Assembly: GCA_902728285.1 (NCBI GenBank)
Contig: CACVBU010001142.1
Location: 126,894 to 190,893 of the forward strand
DNA: 64,000 bases
Direction: 5' to 3'
Source: Clytia hemisphaerica
Taxonomy: Eukaryota > Cnidaria > Hydrozoa > Leptothecata > Clytiidae
Part shown: positions 19,278-29,882 of the stretch, piece by piece
How positions within the stretch are numbered: the stretch's first letter is position 1
Layout of the letters: every line of letters starts with the position of its first letter
Notes under the pieces: generated by a model
Told to the model about the DNA's origin: nothing
What the model saw: only the letters and a program-made list of their open reading frames with translations
Database searches by the model: none
Program-made: the position numbers and the translations under genes

Positions 19278-22204
19278 ATGGCTGGTATTGCTCATAGGAT
19301 ATCGTTGTTGCAACCAAAACCAATAGACCCAAATAAATGTACTAAAGGGAGGTCATTGTATGGACAGATTTTGGGAAATGTCCAAACCATATCAAAACAT
19401 CAAGACAAGCAATATCATTTGGGGAATAATCAAAGTTTTGAAAGCCCAATCCAAGCAGCTGAATACCTCTTGAGAAGAGAATATGGCGATACTTCACTTT
19501 TTCATCATGACAAACATCAAAGTGTATTCATACCACCAGTCTTCAGTTCCAGTCAGTTCAACGATAAAGAATCAACCACCAACATCCTTGATTATGATGT
19601 TAGGAAAGATTTGACAAGGCTTGCTGACAATCTTAACCAATCTTCGCCTGATTACTGGTTAACTAATGAATTGCACTTGTTTGTACAATCGCAAAAAAGT
19701 GGACATTTTATTGATAAGAATTTGTTCGATCAATGGATCCTCAATCTCAAAATGATGTATCTTGTTGCCAAAGAGCTTCAAAGTGGAGACTTTAAACTAC
19801 CATCGATACTGGCTGATCGTACTGCGTTTGTCCAAGGCTGTCTTGAAGTACTTACAGCTCGTAGTTTAGAAAATGCTGACTCAACATCAACAGCTGAATC
19901 TGATTTAAGAACTGTGCTCACAGATTTTACATCGCAAAAGTCAGAGAAGTTTCTTAAACGTGATGTTTTATCATTGATTCGAGAGAGTCCGCCACAAGAC
20001 CCCAATCTTAACTGGATTTTTGGTTTAGAATTGGCAACAATTGGTGAACGTCTAGAGCATTGGTTTTTCGGTCAACTCTTACTCTTAAAAGATGACATTC
20101 TTAAGGACACTGTTGTTCTTTCATCTGTCAACTTTATGACAAATGTTCGGAATAAAAAACATCGTGAATTAGATTCTCTTATAATTTCTTGGTCAAGAAA
20201 ACTCATCATATCCGTTGAAATGAAGCTCAGTTTAAAGGATGAGAAAGTTTTCGATCAATTGGATCAAAACCATCAAATCTTTGAAGAAAGGCTAGGTGAC
20301 CGATTTCAGCCTGGATGGACATTCTATCCGTTAGTGGTTGTCGAGCATACAGACTCCTTCTCCACAGATAATCTACATTTCATGACCAGCGAAACTGAAG
20401 TAAAATCAAGACTGGAGAATATATTTCGTTTATTCCCAGTTATCCCTTTGGCTGAGAATTCGACCCCGATTGAGGACGTCAAACAGCTGTTACAAGTTAT
20501 TATATTTGCAGTTCATGTGTCAAAGAAACAACAAGTGGCGCCTATTACCAACTCAAACTGGGTGGAATATATCAGAAACGCTATTGACAACGTATCAACC
20601 AGTAAAAACATCATCTTTTACTCTAACCAGCAAATGAACCTATTGAATAATCCCCATTCTAACAAACTCATCATCCTCGGGGCTTGGGGTACAGGAAAGA
20701 CGATCATGCTCAAACAAAAAGCTATTCAGCTAGACCAAAGTGCAGAATTTCAAGGAAAGATCTTGTATATCCTTGGCAATTGGCTTTATGGTGTTATCCC
20801 ACCCACGATGCTTTATCACCGCACAAACTTTGAGTTAAAGGACTATCAACGGATAAACATCATTGAAATCAATGAAGCGGTGAGTGCGTATGCTTAATTT
20901 TCGCGGAATTTAATTTCGCGGTTTTTTGACGAATTCACGAATATTCTCAGGCTTTGAAAAACCACCTCTAAAATTGGTCTTTTTAGGGCAAAAAATTCTC
21001 TCAACCGCGAAATTAAACTCCGCGAAAATTCCCTCTTACTTTTTTTATAAACACGGTCCCAAAAGAATTTAAGGCTCAATTTTAGCAAGATAAACAAAGG
21101 AGCGAATTAAGAACATCATTCCTAGACTCGGATTTCAGAAATGGCTGTGGAAATACTGATTTTGATCCATTAGGTTAATAAACTTAGCCGTTTTAGAACA
21201 TTATATATCAATAGGTGAATAGTTTTAGAATATTTGAACCTAACAAACGAGTGGAAAATAATAAGCACATTTAAATATCTTCCCAACGATACCAAACTTT
21301 TTATTATACGTCAAGTGTTTGGAAAAAAGTTATGGTAAAAATATAAACACTGTACACCTTTTTGACACAAACTTTAATACCATCAGTACTTTAAAATGTC
21401 ATTAAAGCTTTACCCCTGTACTTTTTTTTAATCCTAATTATTTTATATATTGTTTTGTCATTTTTCTTGTAAATTCAGGATGAAAATATCTGTCAAGAAA
21501 TCGTACAATACATTACAGACAACGACATCAAAGCAGTGTTTATGGATGAGTTTTTCATGTTAAGAGAAGGTGCAACGATCGTTGAAAATATCATGAATAT
21601 GGTTGAAGTATGTTGGATTATACCATGCCCTATTTCAGCAAACAAAAATAATTTTAAAGAATGGGAAAATGATTTTAAGACTTTAACGCTTCAAAAGAAC
21701 TTTCGAAATAGTCAAGAAATTACAAAAATGGTTAAATCGTTTGCTGAAGAAGTGAAATTTGGTTATATGACCGGGTTACCTTCTTCTTTACCAAATTTCC
21801 CGTGTGGGAAAACCCCTCTCAATGTTGATTCGTTTCAAGAAGCAATGACCGAAGCTCGGAAGTTAACTAAACAAGGTATTCTGGTCATAATGCATAATAT
21901 TACCAGAGATGTCCGGGAGATCTTAAACACATCAAATGAAACATGGAAGATTTATACTTACCAACAAAATGATTTTTTGGATCCTGAAGATCCAAATCCC
22001 TATCAATTTCTTTTGGATGGAAACGTTTTGTTTGCTGATTCACAAAAATTAAATGGCTTTGAATGGCAAACAGTTATATTGGTTGGTACATGGGTTAATA
22101 GGATGAAAATAACGCACCATGGTTGTAACTATATGATGAGATGTACCACAAATTTAATCATTGTTGGTGACCACAATAATGCACCCCATTTTATTGTCGG
22201 TTGA
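19278..22204 (+). CDS. NERD-like nuclease fused to superfamily 1 helicase, two coding exons
   Basis: Exon 1 is 19278-20879 (534 codons, donor GCG|GTGAGT). Exon 2 is 21479-22204 (acceptor TTCAG|GAT, phase 0, TGA stop), giving 775 residues. Residues 275-345 look like a NERD/PD-(D/E)xK domain: GERLEHWFFGQ, then HRELD (E297, D299) and VEMK (E314, K316). A helicase core follows: Walker A GAWGTGKT (468-475), Walker B AVFMDEF (D557, E558), motif IV-like LQKNFRNSQE (about 605), and a motif VI-like YMMRCTTNLIIV (R755). Residues 1-270 have no recognised fold. I chose ATG 19278 because the sequence upstream in frame is low-complexity and AAG|T just before it can serve as a 3' splice site to an upstream non-coding exon. 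The protein probably cuts or remodels nucleic acid using ATP; a defence role is inference. Family membership is a motif-based call. Confidence 0.8.
20896..21041. mobile_element. MITE in the nuclease-helicase intron, TTTCGCGG words
   Basis: The inverted termini are ATTTTCGCGGAATTTAATTT followed by CGCGG, and the inverse ends near 21041. The 146-bp element begins 17 bases after the exon 1 donor, leaving the splice site intact. Similar TTTCGCG-word repeats occur at 46.86-47.31 kb. Confidence 0.65.
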
Positions 22205-22263
22205 AATGACCTTTTTTTGGTAAATATCGCGTATTTAGTATTGAGCTCTTCCCGAAGTTCTTT

Positions 22264-22361
22264 CCCAACTGGCACACAACGTTGTTTCAACGTTCACCTA
22301 ACGTTCACAACGTCTATTTAACGTTAGATGAACGTTGAAACAACGTTGTGTGCTAGCTGGG
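22264..22361. mobile_element. 98-bp MITE of AACGTT repeats
   Basis: The inverted termini are CCCARCTRGCACACAACGTT. The body is almost wholly made of AACGTT palindromic words (eight copies). It lies 60 bases after the stop codon of the nuclease-helicase gene, so it would be in its 3' UTR. TTT on both sides may be the target duplication. Confidence 0.75.
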
Positions 22362-22941
22362 TTTCTCGTCCTCAGTGTTGCAACTTTTCCGTCTGTAGAC
22401 GGATATCCGTCCAGTTGAGATACAAATATATCATTTCCGTCTTGCCAGTAAGAGGGTTTTTGGTTCAAATGACCATCTAATCCTAAGGTTTCCGTCCATA
22501 TTCACAAAACCTATTTGCAACACTGCGTCCTTAATAAGTAAAGCTTTTAGAAACAATAATAAGGAAATATCTGACGGTTTGAAAACAAACAAGTTTCAAT
22601 AACATCAAAATATGAATTCTTTTAACTTTTTGAGGCTTCCTACCTACCTTAAAAGCCAAGAAGAACATCCTAAAGCCTGAAATTTCTAACATTCTTCGAA
22701 TGAGTGATTAAAAATTCCTTTTTCAAAAGTTGATTTTATTAGAATATTTTAAATTTACAATTGATTAATCGTTAGTATTATTTTAAAATCATATTTTATG
22801 AGAAAATTCATAAGATTTGTTTGCATATTTTTTTCATCCTAATAAATGATTTTATGTAGTGGATTACTTATATTTCACTGTCGGACATTAAAGCCATTGA
22901 CCTTTTACATAGTTATAATGTATGTTGATTCAGCAGATTGA

Positions 22942-22968
22942 AATAAATAGAATCTTTTGTAATGAATA
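22942..22968 (+). terminator. Probable poly(A) signals of the nuclease-helicase gene
   Basis: AATAAA occurs at 22942-22947 and again as GAATAAAG at about 22963. These are the first canonical signals after the 22204 stop apart from AT-rich approximations. Use is inferred from position only. Confidence 0.35.
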
Positions 22969-23440
22969 AAGAAAAATTATTTACAAATTTGAAAGGACTC
23001 TTTTATTAAAATTTTGCTGACATCAGTTTCAGACGAGTCGGGTGTATATAACACCGTATAATTCCTTTAAAGACAACATTTTATAATATCGATTTATTAT
23101 ATTTTATTTTCTTGATTTTATGGACATTGTTTTTTTTGTCAAAGTTTCTTTCAGATTTTTACACCAAATTATTCAAAATATTTTTACCCGAAATAATTTT
23201 TAAATAAAATATATTTTTCGTCACTTTTTATCTCTAACTTTTACGCTCTATAACACAAATTGTTGTTTAAAAAATTTATAATATCAGCAATATGATCAGC
23301 AATATATAATATCTTTATAACTATTTATCTTTATATCTACCAATATCTGATAAATCACAACAAATTGAACTTCTTAACATCTGTCAATATATTCCTACGC
23401 ATATTTTCTTCAACACCAACACATTCAATACACTTTCAAC

Positions 23441-24283
23441 ATGTCACAACTCTCCAATTCTCAAGAAACAGACTCATCACAAATGTCTCCAGGTGTAGCA
23501 TCCAAACGAAAACCAATAAACAAAAGTTTGAACAAAGACGATCTCATCAAACTGGCGAATGAACTGAATAAGGAAAACAACGACAAAAACAAAGAAATTG
23601 CTTCACTCCACATAGAGTTAGAGCTCCAAAAGAACGAAAACCAAGGATTGAGAGAAGAGCTAAACGACATTCGTGGACAACTTAATGAAATTAAAAACAT
23701 GATTCAAACACAAAAGAAGCAAGATTTTGATGCCAGACTTGTGGAAGTTGAAAGGAGATTGTATTCACAGGAACAATACAGTCGCAGAGAGTGTATCGAG
23801 TTACATGGGTTTGAAGCAGTCGAAAATGAAAATGTAGAAGATGCTGCTATTGCTGTCCTGAATGCCACCGCTGATGGTGGTAAAGTATACAAGAAGTCTG
23901 ACTTCCATGCTATACACAAACTAAAAGACAATAACGTTGTAATTATGAAATCTGTAAACCGCAGAACCGTCTTGAACGCTTTGAGAAGCAGGAAAAAACT
24001 CAAAGACTTAACTGATGGTCAAAAGAACTCTCTCCGTGAGAAGAAGGTTGGCCGTAAAATTTATATCAACGAATCCCTTTGCCCCTACTACAGGGGTCTC
24101 TTCGGAAAGTGTAATGCACTGTTCAAAAAGAAACTTGTGAAAAGTTTTTACACCATCAACGGCACTATTAGGATCATAGACAGTAATGATAACAAGCTTG
24201 TGATTGGGCACATCCATGATCTAGAATCACACTTTGGAAAAAAAGTTATTGACTCTATCAAGCTCCAAAATAAGAGACAGTAA
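23441..24283 (+). CDS. LINE ORF1: coiled-coil RNA-binding protein
   Basis: 280 residues. After a polar N terminus, residues about 27-110 form a heptad coiled coil (ENDKNKE...LREELNDIRGQLNEIKNMI). Then come QYSRRECIELHGFE and NENVEDAAIAVLNA, and the basic stretch NRRTVLNALRSRKKLKDL with IYINESLCPYYRGLFGKC. This is the usual layout of LINE ORF1 proteins with an L1-like RRM domain: a trimerising coil followed by a nucleic-acid-binding domain that coats element RNA and acts as chaperone. ATG 23441 is the first in frame after a stop. ORF2 begins 269 bases after the stop. Confidence 0.85.
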   Translation: MSQLSNSQETDSSQMSPGVASKRKPINKSLNKDDLIKLANELNKENNDKNKEIASLHIELELQKNENQGLREELNDIRGQLNEIKNMIQTQKKQDFDARLVEVERRLYSQEQYSRRECIELHGFEAVENENVEDAAIAVLNATADGGKVYKKSDFHAIHKLKDNNVVIMKSVNRRTVLNALRSRKKLKDLTDGQKNSLREKKVGRKIYINESLCPYYRGLFGKCNALFKKKLVKSFYTINGTIRIIDSNDNKLVIGHIHDLESHFGKKVIDSIKLQNKRQ

Positions 24284-24498
24284 AACCTAGTTCAGTCATA
24301 CATAAATTTGTATGATCCTAGCCCTTTTTTTTTTCTTTTTGCCTTTTTTCAGTGTATATATTAGACAGAGATATTTACTTTATTTATCCATTAGATATTT
24401 ATACATACTAGTTATAGGTCCGTTATACCACCAACCTCACTCCAATGCCCACTGAGTCAAAGTCTTTTTTTGTAGACAACTAACCAAAACCTAATTCA

Positions 24499-24552
24499 CT
24501 CTCTCTCTCTTTATCTTTTTTTTTCTCTCTCTCTCTCTCCCTCTCTTTCTCC
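24499..24552 (+). repeat. Polypyrimidine (CT) tract immediately before LINE ORF2
   Basis: An almost pure C/T run leads directly into the ORF2 ATG at 24553 (CTTTCTCCATGCC). A second, longer CT tract lies in the 3' UTR. It could aid internal initiation on a bicistronic RNA, but that is speculation. Confidence 0.7.
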
Positions 24553-27500
24553 ATGCCAGCTAGAAATATAAAATATCCTTGCAACCAATGTCAAAATCCA
24601 GTCGCAAAGAATCACAGAGCAATTTTGTGTGATATGTGCAACACCTGGGTACATACACGATGCAACAACACGACTGACGATGAGTACAACCATATCAATG
24701 ACAATGACTACAACTGGAGCTGTCGTAAGTGTATACAATCCAATGTCCCTTACAATTCAATTTCTTCTGATTCTATATCCCATCTAAACAAAGGTAAGGC
24801 TGCTACTTCTCTTAATTTTGATAAGGATCTTGATGAGGAACGTAGAAAATTTTTAGAAACAATGGAGTCTCTCTATGCAAATACCTCCGAGGAAAATGAA
24901 AATCCACTATTACACACTTGTAAATATTATACAACTCCAGATCTCAAAACTACCTTAAAAAATAAAAATTTCAAAAATTCTTTTCTGCATTTAAATATTG
25001 CATCATTGAACCTACATTTCACAGAACTAAAACAATTACTTCTACAATGTGATATAGATTTTCATTTTATTGGAATTACTGAAACTGGACTAAAAAATGG
25101 AGACAATCCACTTAGCTTGGACGGCTATAAACCTGCAGACTGTTTCACTGAAGCCTCCAAGGGAGGTGTTAGAATCTACGTTAAAAAGGGCATAAGTTTT
25201 CAACCTCGCCCGGATCTTGACATAAAAATTAGTGGAAAAACAGAATCAAAATTTGTTGAAGTAATTGACAATGCGGAATCCAACACAATTGTAGGCTGCA
25301 TCTACAAACACCCAAACATGACTATGTCAGATTTTAAAACTTTCTATACTAAAACACTTGAAAAAATTTCTAATGAAAATAAAAAAACTTACTTAATGGG
25401 TGACTTTAATATTGACTTGTTAAAATCTGACTCACATCAGGAGACTCATGACTTTCTCGAACAAAATTTATCGGCTTGCCTCAAACCTTTTATCATCAGG
25501 CCTACCAGAATAACACCCCACAGCAAGACGCTCATTGATAATATATTTTCAAATTATATGGGGGATGATTTTATTTCAGGGAATATTGTCAGCGCTATCT
25601 CAGACCATTTACCTCAAATCTTACTAACAAATGAAATAAAGACACACAAAAAAATCAAACCACCAAGAAAAACCACTTTCAAAGATTATAAAAACTATGA
25701 TAGTGAAAACCTCATCCTAGATTTCTTTAATATTGACTGGGATGAAAATTTTAGGGACAAAAGTCTTGACCAGAAAATGAAAGTGTTGATTCAAAAAACT
25801 AATGAAGTGATTGACAAAAATACTCCAACCAAAACCATTAAAAACAGTCGCAAACGCATCAAACAAAGCCCATGGGTAACAAAGGGACTCTCAATCTCAA
25901 TAAACAACAAAGACAAAATGTACAAAATTTGCATGAACACCAAAGATAAAGACATGAAAAAACAAAGGTTTGCAAGGTTCAAGAAATTCAAAAACAATTT
26001 AACCAAATTACTTAGAGCTAGTAAAACTCTCTACTACAAAAATCTCTTTTCATCCTATGGCAGAAACTTAAGACTGATATGGAAAGGAATTCGAGAAATA
26101 ACAGGGGGCAAATCAAAATCAAATGACCTCCCACAAGTCTTTATTCACAATGGTAAATCAATCAAAACTGATGATAATATTGCAACCAGTTTCAATGAAT
26201 ATTACAGTTCTATAGCAGAGAAAACAAAATCGAAAATTGTACCAACTGATAAACATTTTGCTCATTTCCTACAGAGACCAAATGCACACTCAATCTTTCT
26301 CAATCCTACTAGCCCTCTAGAAGTTCTTAATATAATCACCAAACTTAACAACAACAAGTCTGTTGGTCCAGAAAGCATTCCAGCTGCATTCCTCAAAATC
26401 CTTGCGCCAGACATAAGCATTACTCTATCAAAACTCTTTAATGAAAGTCTCACCCAAGGCCATTTCCCTGATTGCTTAAAATCAGCAAAAATCACACCTG
26501 TTCATAAAAAAGATTCTCTCATAGATCTTATAAATTATCGTCCAATATCCCTACTTTCAAACATTAGCAAAATCTTTGAAAAAATTCTCCATGATAGACT
26601 TTATAACTTCTTAGAGAGTCACAAGATAATATTTGAGAATCAATTTGGCTTTCGAAAACAACACAACACTACACATGCATGTATGGCTTTAACAGAGTCA
26701 ATTAGGAATGCGCTGGATAAAGGAGAGTTTGCTACTGGAATCTTTGTGGACCTTCAAAAAGCTTTTGACACTGTTGAACATAAGATCTTGATCCAAAAAC
26801 TTAACTTCTATGGTATCCGAGGTACAGCAAACAAATTATTTGAGTCTTATCTCACAAGTAGAACCCAATTTGTCCAAATCCGCAACTCAGTCTCAAAAGT
26901 AGCAGAAATCAAATATGGAGTACCTCAAGGATCAGTTCTAGGACCCCTACTCTTTCTTCTTTATATAAATGATTTACACTTGGCAATTAAACATTCCAAA
27001 ACCTTTCATTTTGCAGATGACACCTGTATCATCTACTCAAATAAATCTTTAAAACAATTGAATTCTAAACTTAACCATGACCTAAAACTGATGTCGGAAT
27101 GGCTCAGAGCAAATAAGATCAGCTTAAATGCTAAAAAAACTGATGTAGTAGTTTTTAAAGCAAAAAGAAAAACCTGCTATAAAAAATTAAATTTCAGACT
27201 TAGTGGACAAAAACTTGAAATAACAAACAACACAAAATACTTGGGAATAATCTTAGATGAAAATCTCAACTGGAATACTAACATAAATGAGGTGTGCAAA
27301 AAGCTCTCAAGATCAGTTGGTATCTTTGCAAAACTTAGACACTATCTTGACTACAAAACTATGCTCTCCCTTTACTACTCAATGTTCCACTCCCATATAA
27401 TCTACCACCTCCCAGTAGGAAAATTGTCTTGTAATAATCTTGAAAAACTCAGTTGCCTTCAGAAGAAAGCACTTCGATTAATACATTTCAAAAAACAAAC

Positions 27501-27846
27501 TGATCCTGTAATTCCTTTATTCCTGCAAAGTAAAGTTTTGCCCATTGAAAAACAGGCAAAGTTTCAAAATTGTCTTTTTGCTCATGACCAACTCAAAGCC
27601 AGAGTGCCAACATATTTCAAAAACTTCCTCCGAAAACTTGGAAACAATCACAACCAAGGCACCAGAGGACAAAGGCTGGCCCACTCTTTATCCCTCACCA
27701 TAACATATGGCTCTAATAACATAAAAAACACCATCACTAGAGATTGGAATGAGACTGTTAACGAACTGAATATTGAACCTCTTGAAGTAACCAAAACAAC
27801 TTACAAAAAACATCTTAAGACCTGGTTCTTGGACTCACTGATTTAA
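24553..27846 (+). CDS. LINE ORF2: PHD finger, APE endonuclease, reverse transcriptase
   Basis: 1,097 residues with no internal stop. Residues 10-60 form a Cys4-His-Cys3 PHD finger (C10, C13, C26, C29, H34, C37, C57, C60). The APE-type endonuclease spans about 140-360, with FLHLNIASLN, the catalytic GITETGL, LMGDFNIDLL and ISDHLPQ. Reverse transcriptase spans about 600-900: YRPISLLSNISKIFEKIL, NQFGFRKQHNTTHACMAL, FVDLQKAFDTVEH, GVPQGSVLGPLLFLLYINDL and the catalytic FADD box. The C-terminal portion carries SVGIFAKLRHYLDYKTML and CLQKKALRLI, as in CR1/L2-type elements. It nicks the target and primes reverse transcription. All catalytic residues look present. A PHD finger at the N terminus of ORF2 may bind chromatin marks at target sites (inference). 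Confidence 0.92.
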   Translation: MPARNIKYPCNQCQNPVAKNHRAILCDMCNTWVHTRCNNTTDDEYNHINDNDYNWSCRKCIQSNVPYNSISSDSISHLNKGKAATSLNFDKDLDEERRKFLETMESLYANTSEENENPLLHTCKYYTTPDLKTTLKNKNFKNSFLHLNIASLNLHFTELKQLLLQCDIDFHFIGITETGLKNGDNPLSLDGYKPADCFTEASKGGVRIYVKKGISFQPRPDLDIKISGKTESKFVEVIDNAESNTIVGCIYKHPNMTMSDFKTFYTKTLEKISNENKKTYLMGDFNIDLLKSDSHQETHDFLEQNLSACLKPFIIRPTRITPHSKTLIDNIFSNYMGDDFISGNIVSAISDHLPQILLTNEIKTHKKIKPPRKTTFKDYKNYDSENLILDFFNIDWDENFRDKSLDQKMKVLIQKTNEVIDKNTPTKTIKNSRKRIKQSPWVTKGLSISINNKDKMYKICMNTKDKDMKKQRFARFKKFKNNLTKLLRASKTLYYKNLFSSYGRNLRLIWKGIREITGGKSKSNDLPQVFIHNGKSIKTDDNIATSFNEYYSSIAEKTKSKIVPTDKHFAHFLQRPNAHSIFLNPTSPLEVLNIITKLNNNKSVGPESIPAAFLKILAPDISITLSKLFNESLTQGHFPDCLKSAKITPVHKKDSLIDLINYRPISLLSNISKIFEKILHDRLYNFLESHKIIFENQFGFRKQHNTTHACMALTESIRNALDKGEFATGIFVDLQKAFDTVEHKILIQKLNFYGIRGTANKLFESYLTSRTQFVQIRNSVSKVAEIKYGVPQGSVLGPLLFLLYINDLHLAIKHSKTFHFADDTCIIYSNKSLKQLNSKLNHDLKLMSEWLRANKISLNAKKTDVVVFKAKRKTCYKKLNFRLSGQKLEITNNTKYLGIILDENLNWNTNINEVCKKLSRSVGIFAKLRHYLDYKTMLSLYYSMFHSHIIYHLPVGKLSCNNLEKLSCLQKKALRLIHFKKQTDPVIPLFLQSKVLPIEKQAKFQNCLFAHDQLKARVPTYFKNFLRKLGNNHNQGTRGQRLAHSLSLTITYGSNNIKNTITRDWNETVNELNIEPLEVTKTTYKKHLKTWFLDSLI

Positions 27847-28045
27847 ACTCTAACACTTTGTTTCTTTAATAGATTGAAAACAGTCACTCGTACAGTCACT
27901 CGTAAACATTCAACCGCCACATAGATGAAACCATCACTCATCTACTCATTCGTACACATCTCACACACTAGCTCTGTGATTACATTATTTCCTTGTACCC
28001 ATTCAGAAACATGCTTCTTTGCAATCTGTTCTTAATAATAACTGG

Positions 28046-28167
<122 letters not shown>

Positions 28168-28462
28168 ACCGAAAACTAATATACCCAAATACTCACCTGG
28201 TCTCCATGAGTCTTCTAGCATTGCTATCTTCATGGTCGTTCCCTTCTCAAACTCCTAGGATACAAGATCTTTATGGTGGTTACAACCTCTTTGACATACA
28301 ACTTGAGCTAATTTTTTTATTAACAAGCATAACAGATACAGTGTAAAAATTTTTGAGAAACAGTAACAAATAATATATATTTTCAAAGATCTATTTACCT
28401 TCTAGCCTCAAGATATAAACTTGTATATAGTAGACTTTATATATTTTGAGAAAAAAGAAAAC

Positions 28463-28491
28463 ATTCAATTCAATTCAATTCAATTCAATAT
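28463..28491 (+). repeat. ATTCA pentamer tail marking the LINE 3' end
   Basis: About five and a half tandem ATTCA units follow AAAAAAGAAAAC. Short tandem tails of this kind end CR1/L2-type LINEs. Confidence 0.8.
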
Positions 28492-28962
28492 GAATGAAAA
28501 TTGTTCTATTTCTAATTTTTGCATTTATAGAAATGTTTATAATTAATTCAGAATCCATCCATTGCTTAATGCAGAAATCTCGAAAAAAAAGCACTCCGGT
28601 CCTTGTTCAGCAGTTATTTTCCTCATCAGTTTGTAAAATAGGGAAATTTTAGCCAGTGTTTCTGGCTATAGCGCGCCTCTAGAATACTCATTCTCATCAG
28701 AGTCAGAGTGTATCTCACGTGTATCTCTTCGTAGTACACTCTGTGTGCATTGTCTGTTTGATAAAAAAATTCCCACACGGAGACCTCTGCGATGAAGTAT
28801 GATTTATAAGTAGCAACACTTCTCTCATCGTCTCCCCAACACTCCATCGCAGCGGTCGGTTTGAAAAATCTCAAATGAGAAAAGACAATGACAACAGACC
28901 CTCTACTGCAATGAATTTTGAAATTAGCCGTAGATACTGGGTCTATGTGTACAGACAACTCT

Positions 28963-29182
28963 GGGGGGGGGGGGGTTTCAGGGGTCTTAAATACCGTCAT
29001 ACCGACAAAAATTTGGGTCAAATACCGTAATACCGTCGATAAAAGAAGCCTAATTACCTAAATACCGATACCGGTAGAAAATGAAATACCGTAAACCCGT
29101 CGTTTTTTTCTGGTAATACCGATTTACCGGGGAAAAAAAGGCCCAATACCGTCGTACCGTAAAAGTGAAACCCCCCCCCCCC
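28963..29182. mobile_element. MITE with G-run/C-run termini and repeated ATACCG words
   Basis: The element begins with a G run plus TTTCA and ends with TGAAA plus a C run. It is flanked by the direct duplication CAACTCT (28956-28962 and 29183-29189 when the last C is counted with the flank). The 220-bp body holds more than a dozen ACCG words (TACCGTCATACCG, TACCGTAATACCGTC, ACCGATACCGGT). A hAT-like origin is possible. No gene. Confidence 0.7.
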
Positions 29183-29425
29183 CAACTCTAGAATAAAGAA
29201 AAGAATTTCTCAAAATTTGTGCTCTTGCAGGGGGCCCTTGTAGCACCCAAAGTGAGAAAAATCTTTAGCTTTGTTTAAAAATGCTGTGTAAGCAAATGGT
29301 TGGATATACGTTTGATTATTTCCGTTAATTCGAACCAACTTCACACCCTACTAGTGTCAAGTTCGCGGGAAATTACAAATTAACGTAAGCAAAAACGTCA
29401 ATCGACCTACTAGTGTCAACTGTAA

Positions 29426-29453
29426 AATGAATGAATGAATGAATGAATGAATG
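29426..29453 (+). repeat. GAAT tetranucleotide microsatellite
   Basis: Six tandem TGAA/GAAT units. A 14-base duplicate (CCTACTAGTGTCAA) occurs on its left at about 29347 and 29406. Confidence 0.85.
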
Positions 29454-29663
29454 TCTTTTTTTTCCTTTAGGTTAAAAGGATCAAGTGGAGTAAGGATGCT
29501 TATACAAAGAGTTCGAAACATTTTGCAAAGGAAGCTTCCATCTAAACAACTCACTTTCTGCATGCTTCGGACGTTATCGTCGTTAGCTACCAATGAAAAA
29601 CAATATCCGACTGAGGTTTGTTTGTTCATGTTTTTATTGACAGGCCAAGGTCATAAATTTATA

Positions 29664-29880
29664 AAGCCCGAATGGCTAGATGTCGCGCTTTTGCTGAAAA
29701 GTATGACGTGGTTAGGTAGGAAATCCTACCTAGGTCACGTGACATTACAATAGAATTTAAGCGCTTGACCAATCAGAAGCTTCGCGGGTTTTCAAAAACA
29801 ATAGCAACAATATTTTTATCCGATATTCAATTTTTTTTGCCTGTAATGGCTTAAAGCACGCCATCTAGTCCTTCGGGCTT
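29664..29880. mobile_element. 217-bp MITE with TA duplication
   Basis: The inverted termini are AAGCCCGAANGRCTAGATG, flanked by TA (29662-29663 and 29881-29882). The body contains CCTACCTAGG-type palindromes. TA duplication fits Tc1/mariner-like elements. Confidence 0.7.
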
Positions 29881-29882
29881 TA

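Noticed and set aside
20880..20897. Taking exon 1 of the nuclease-helicase as a complete protein ending at the first stop
   Set aside because: A strong donor (GCG|GTGAGT) precedes the stop and the downstream exon supplies Walker B and the remaining helicase motifs in phase.
28626..29021. 131-codon minus-strand frame with mixed composition
   Set aside because: It runs into an MITE terminus and has no splice signals or family resemblance. It may be a chance frame or a gene remnant, but this cannot be supported.
29468..29630. Possible exon after the acceptor TTTCCTTTAG
   Set aside because: Open frames exist on both strands and in two plus frames, with no partner exon and no recognised protein.
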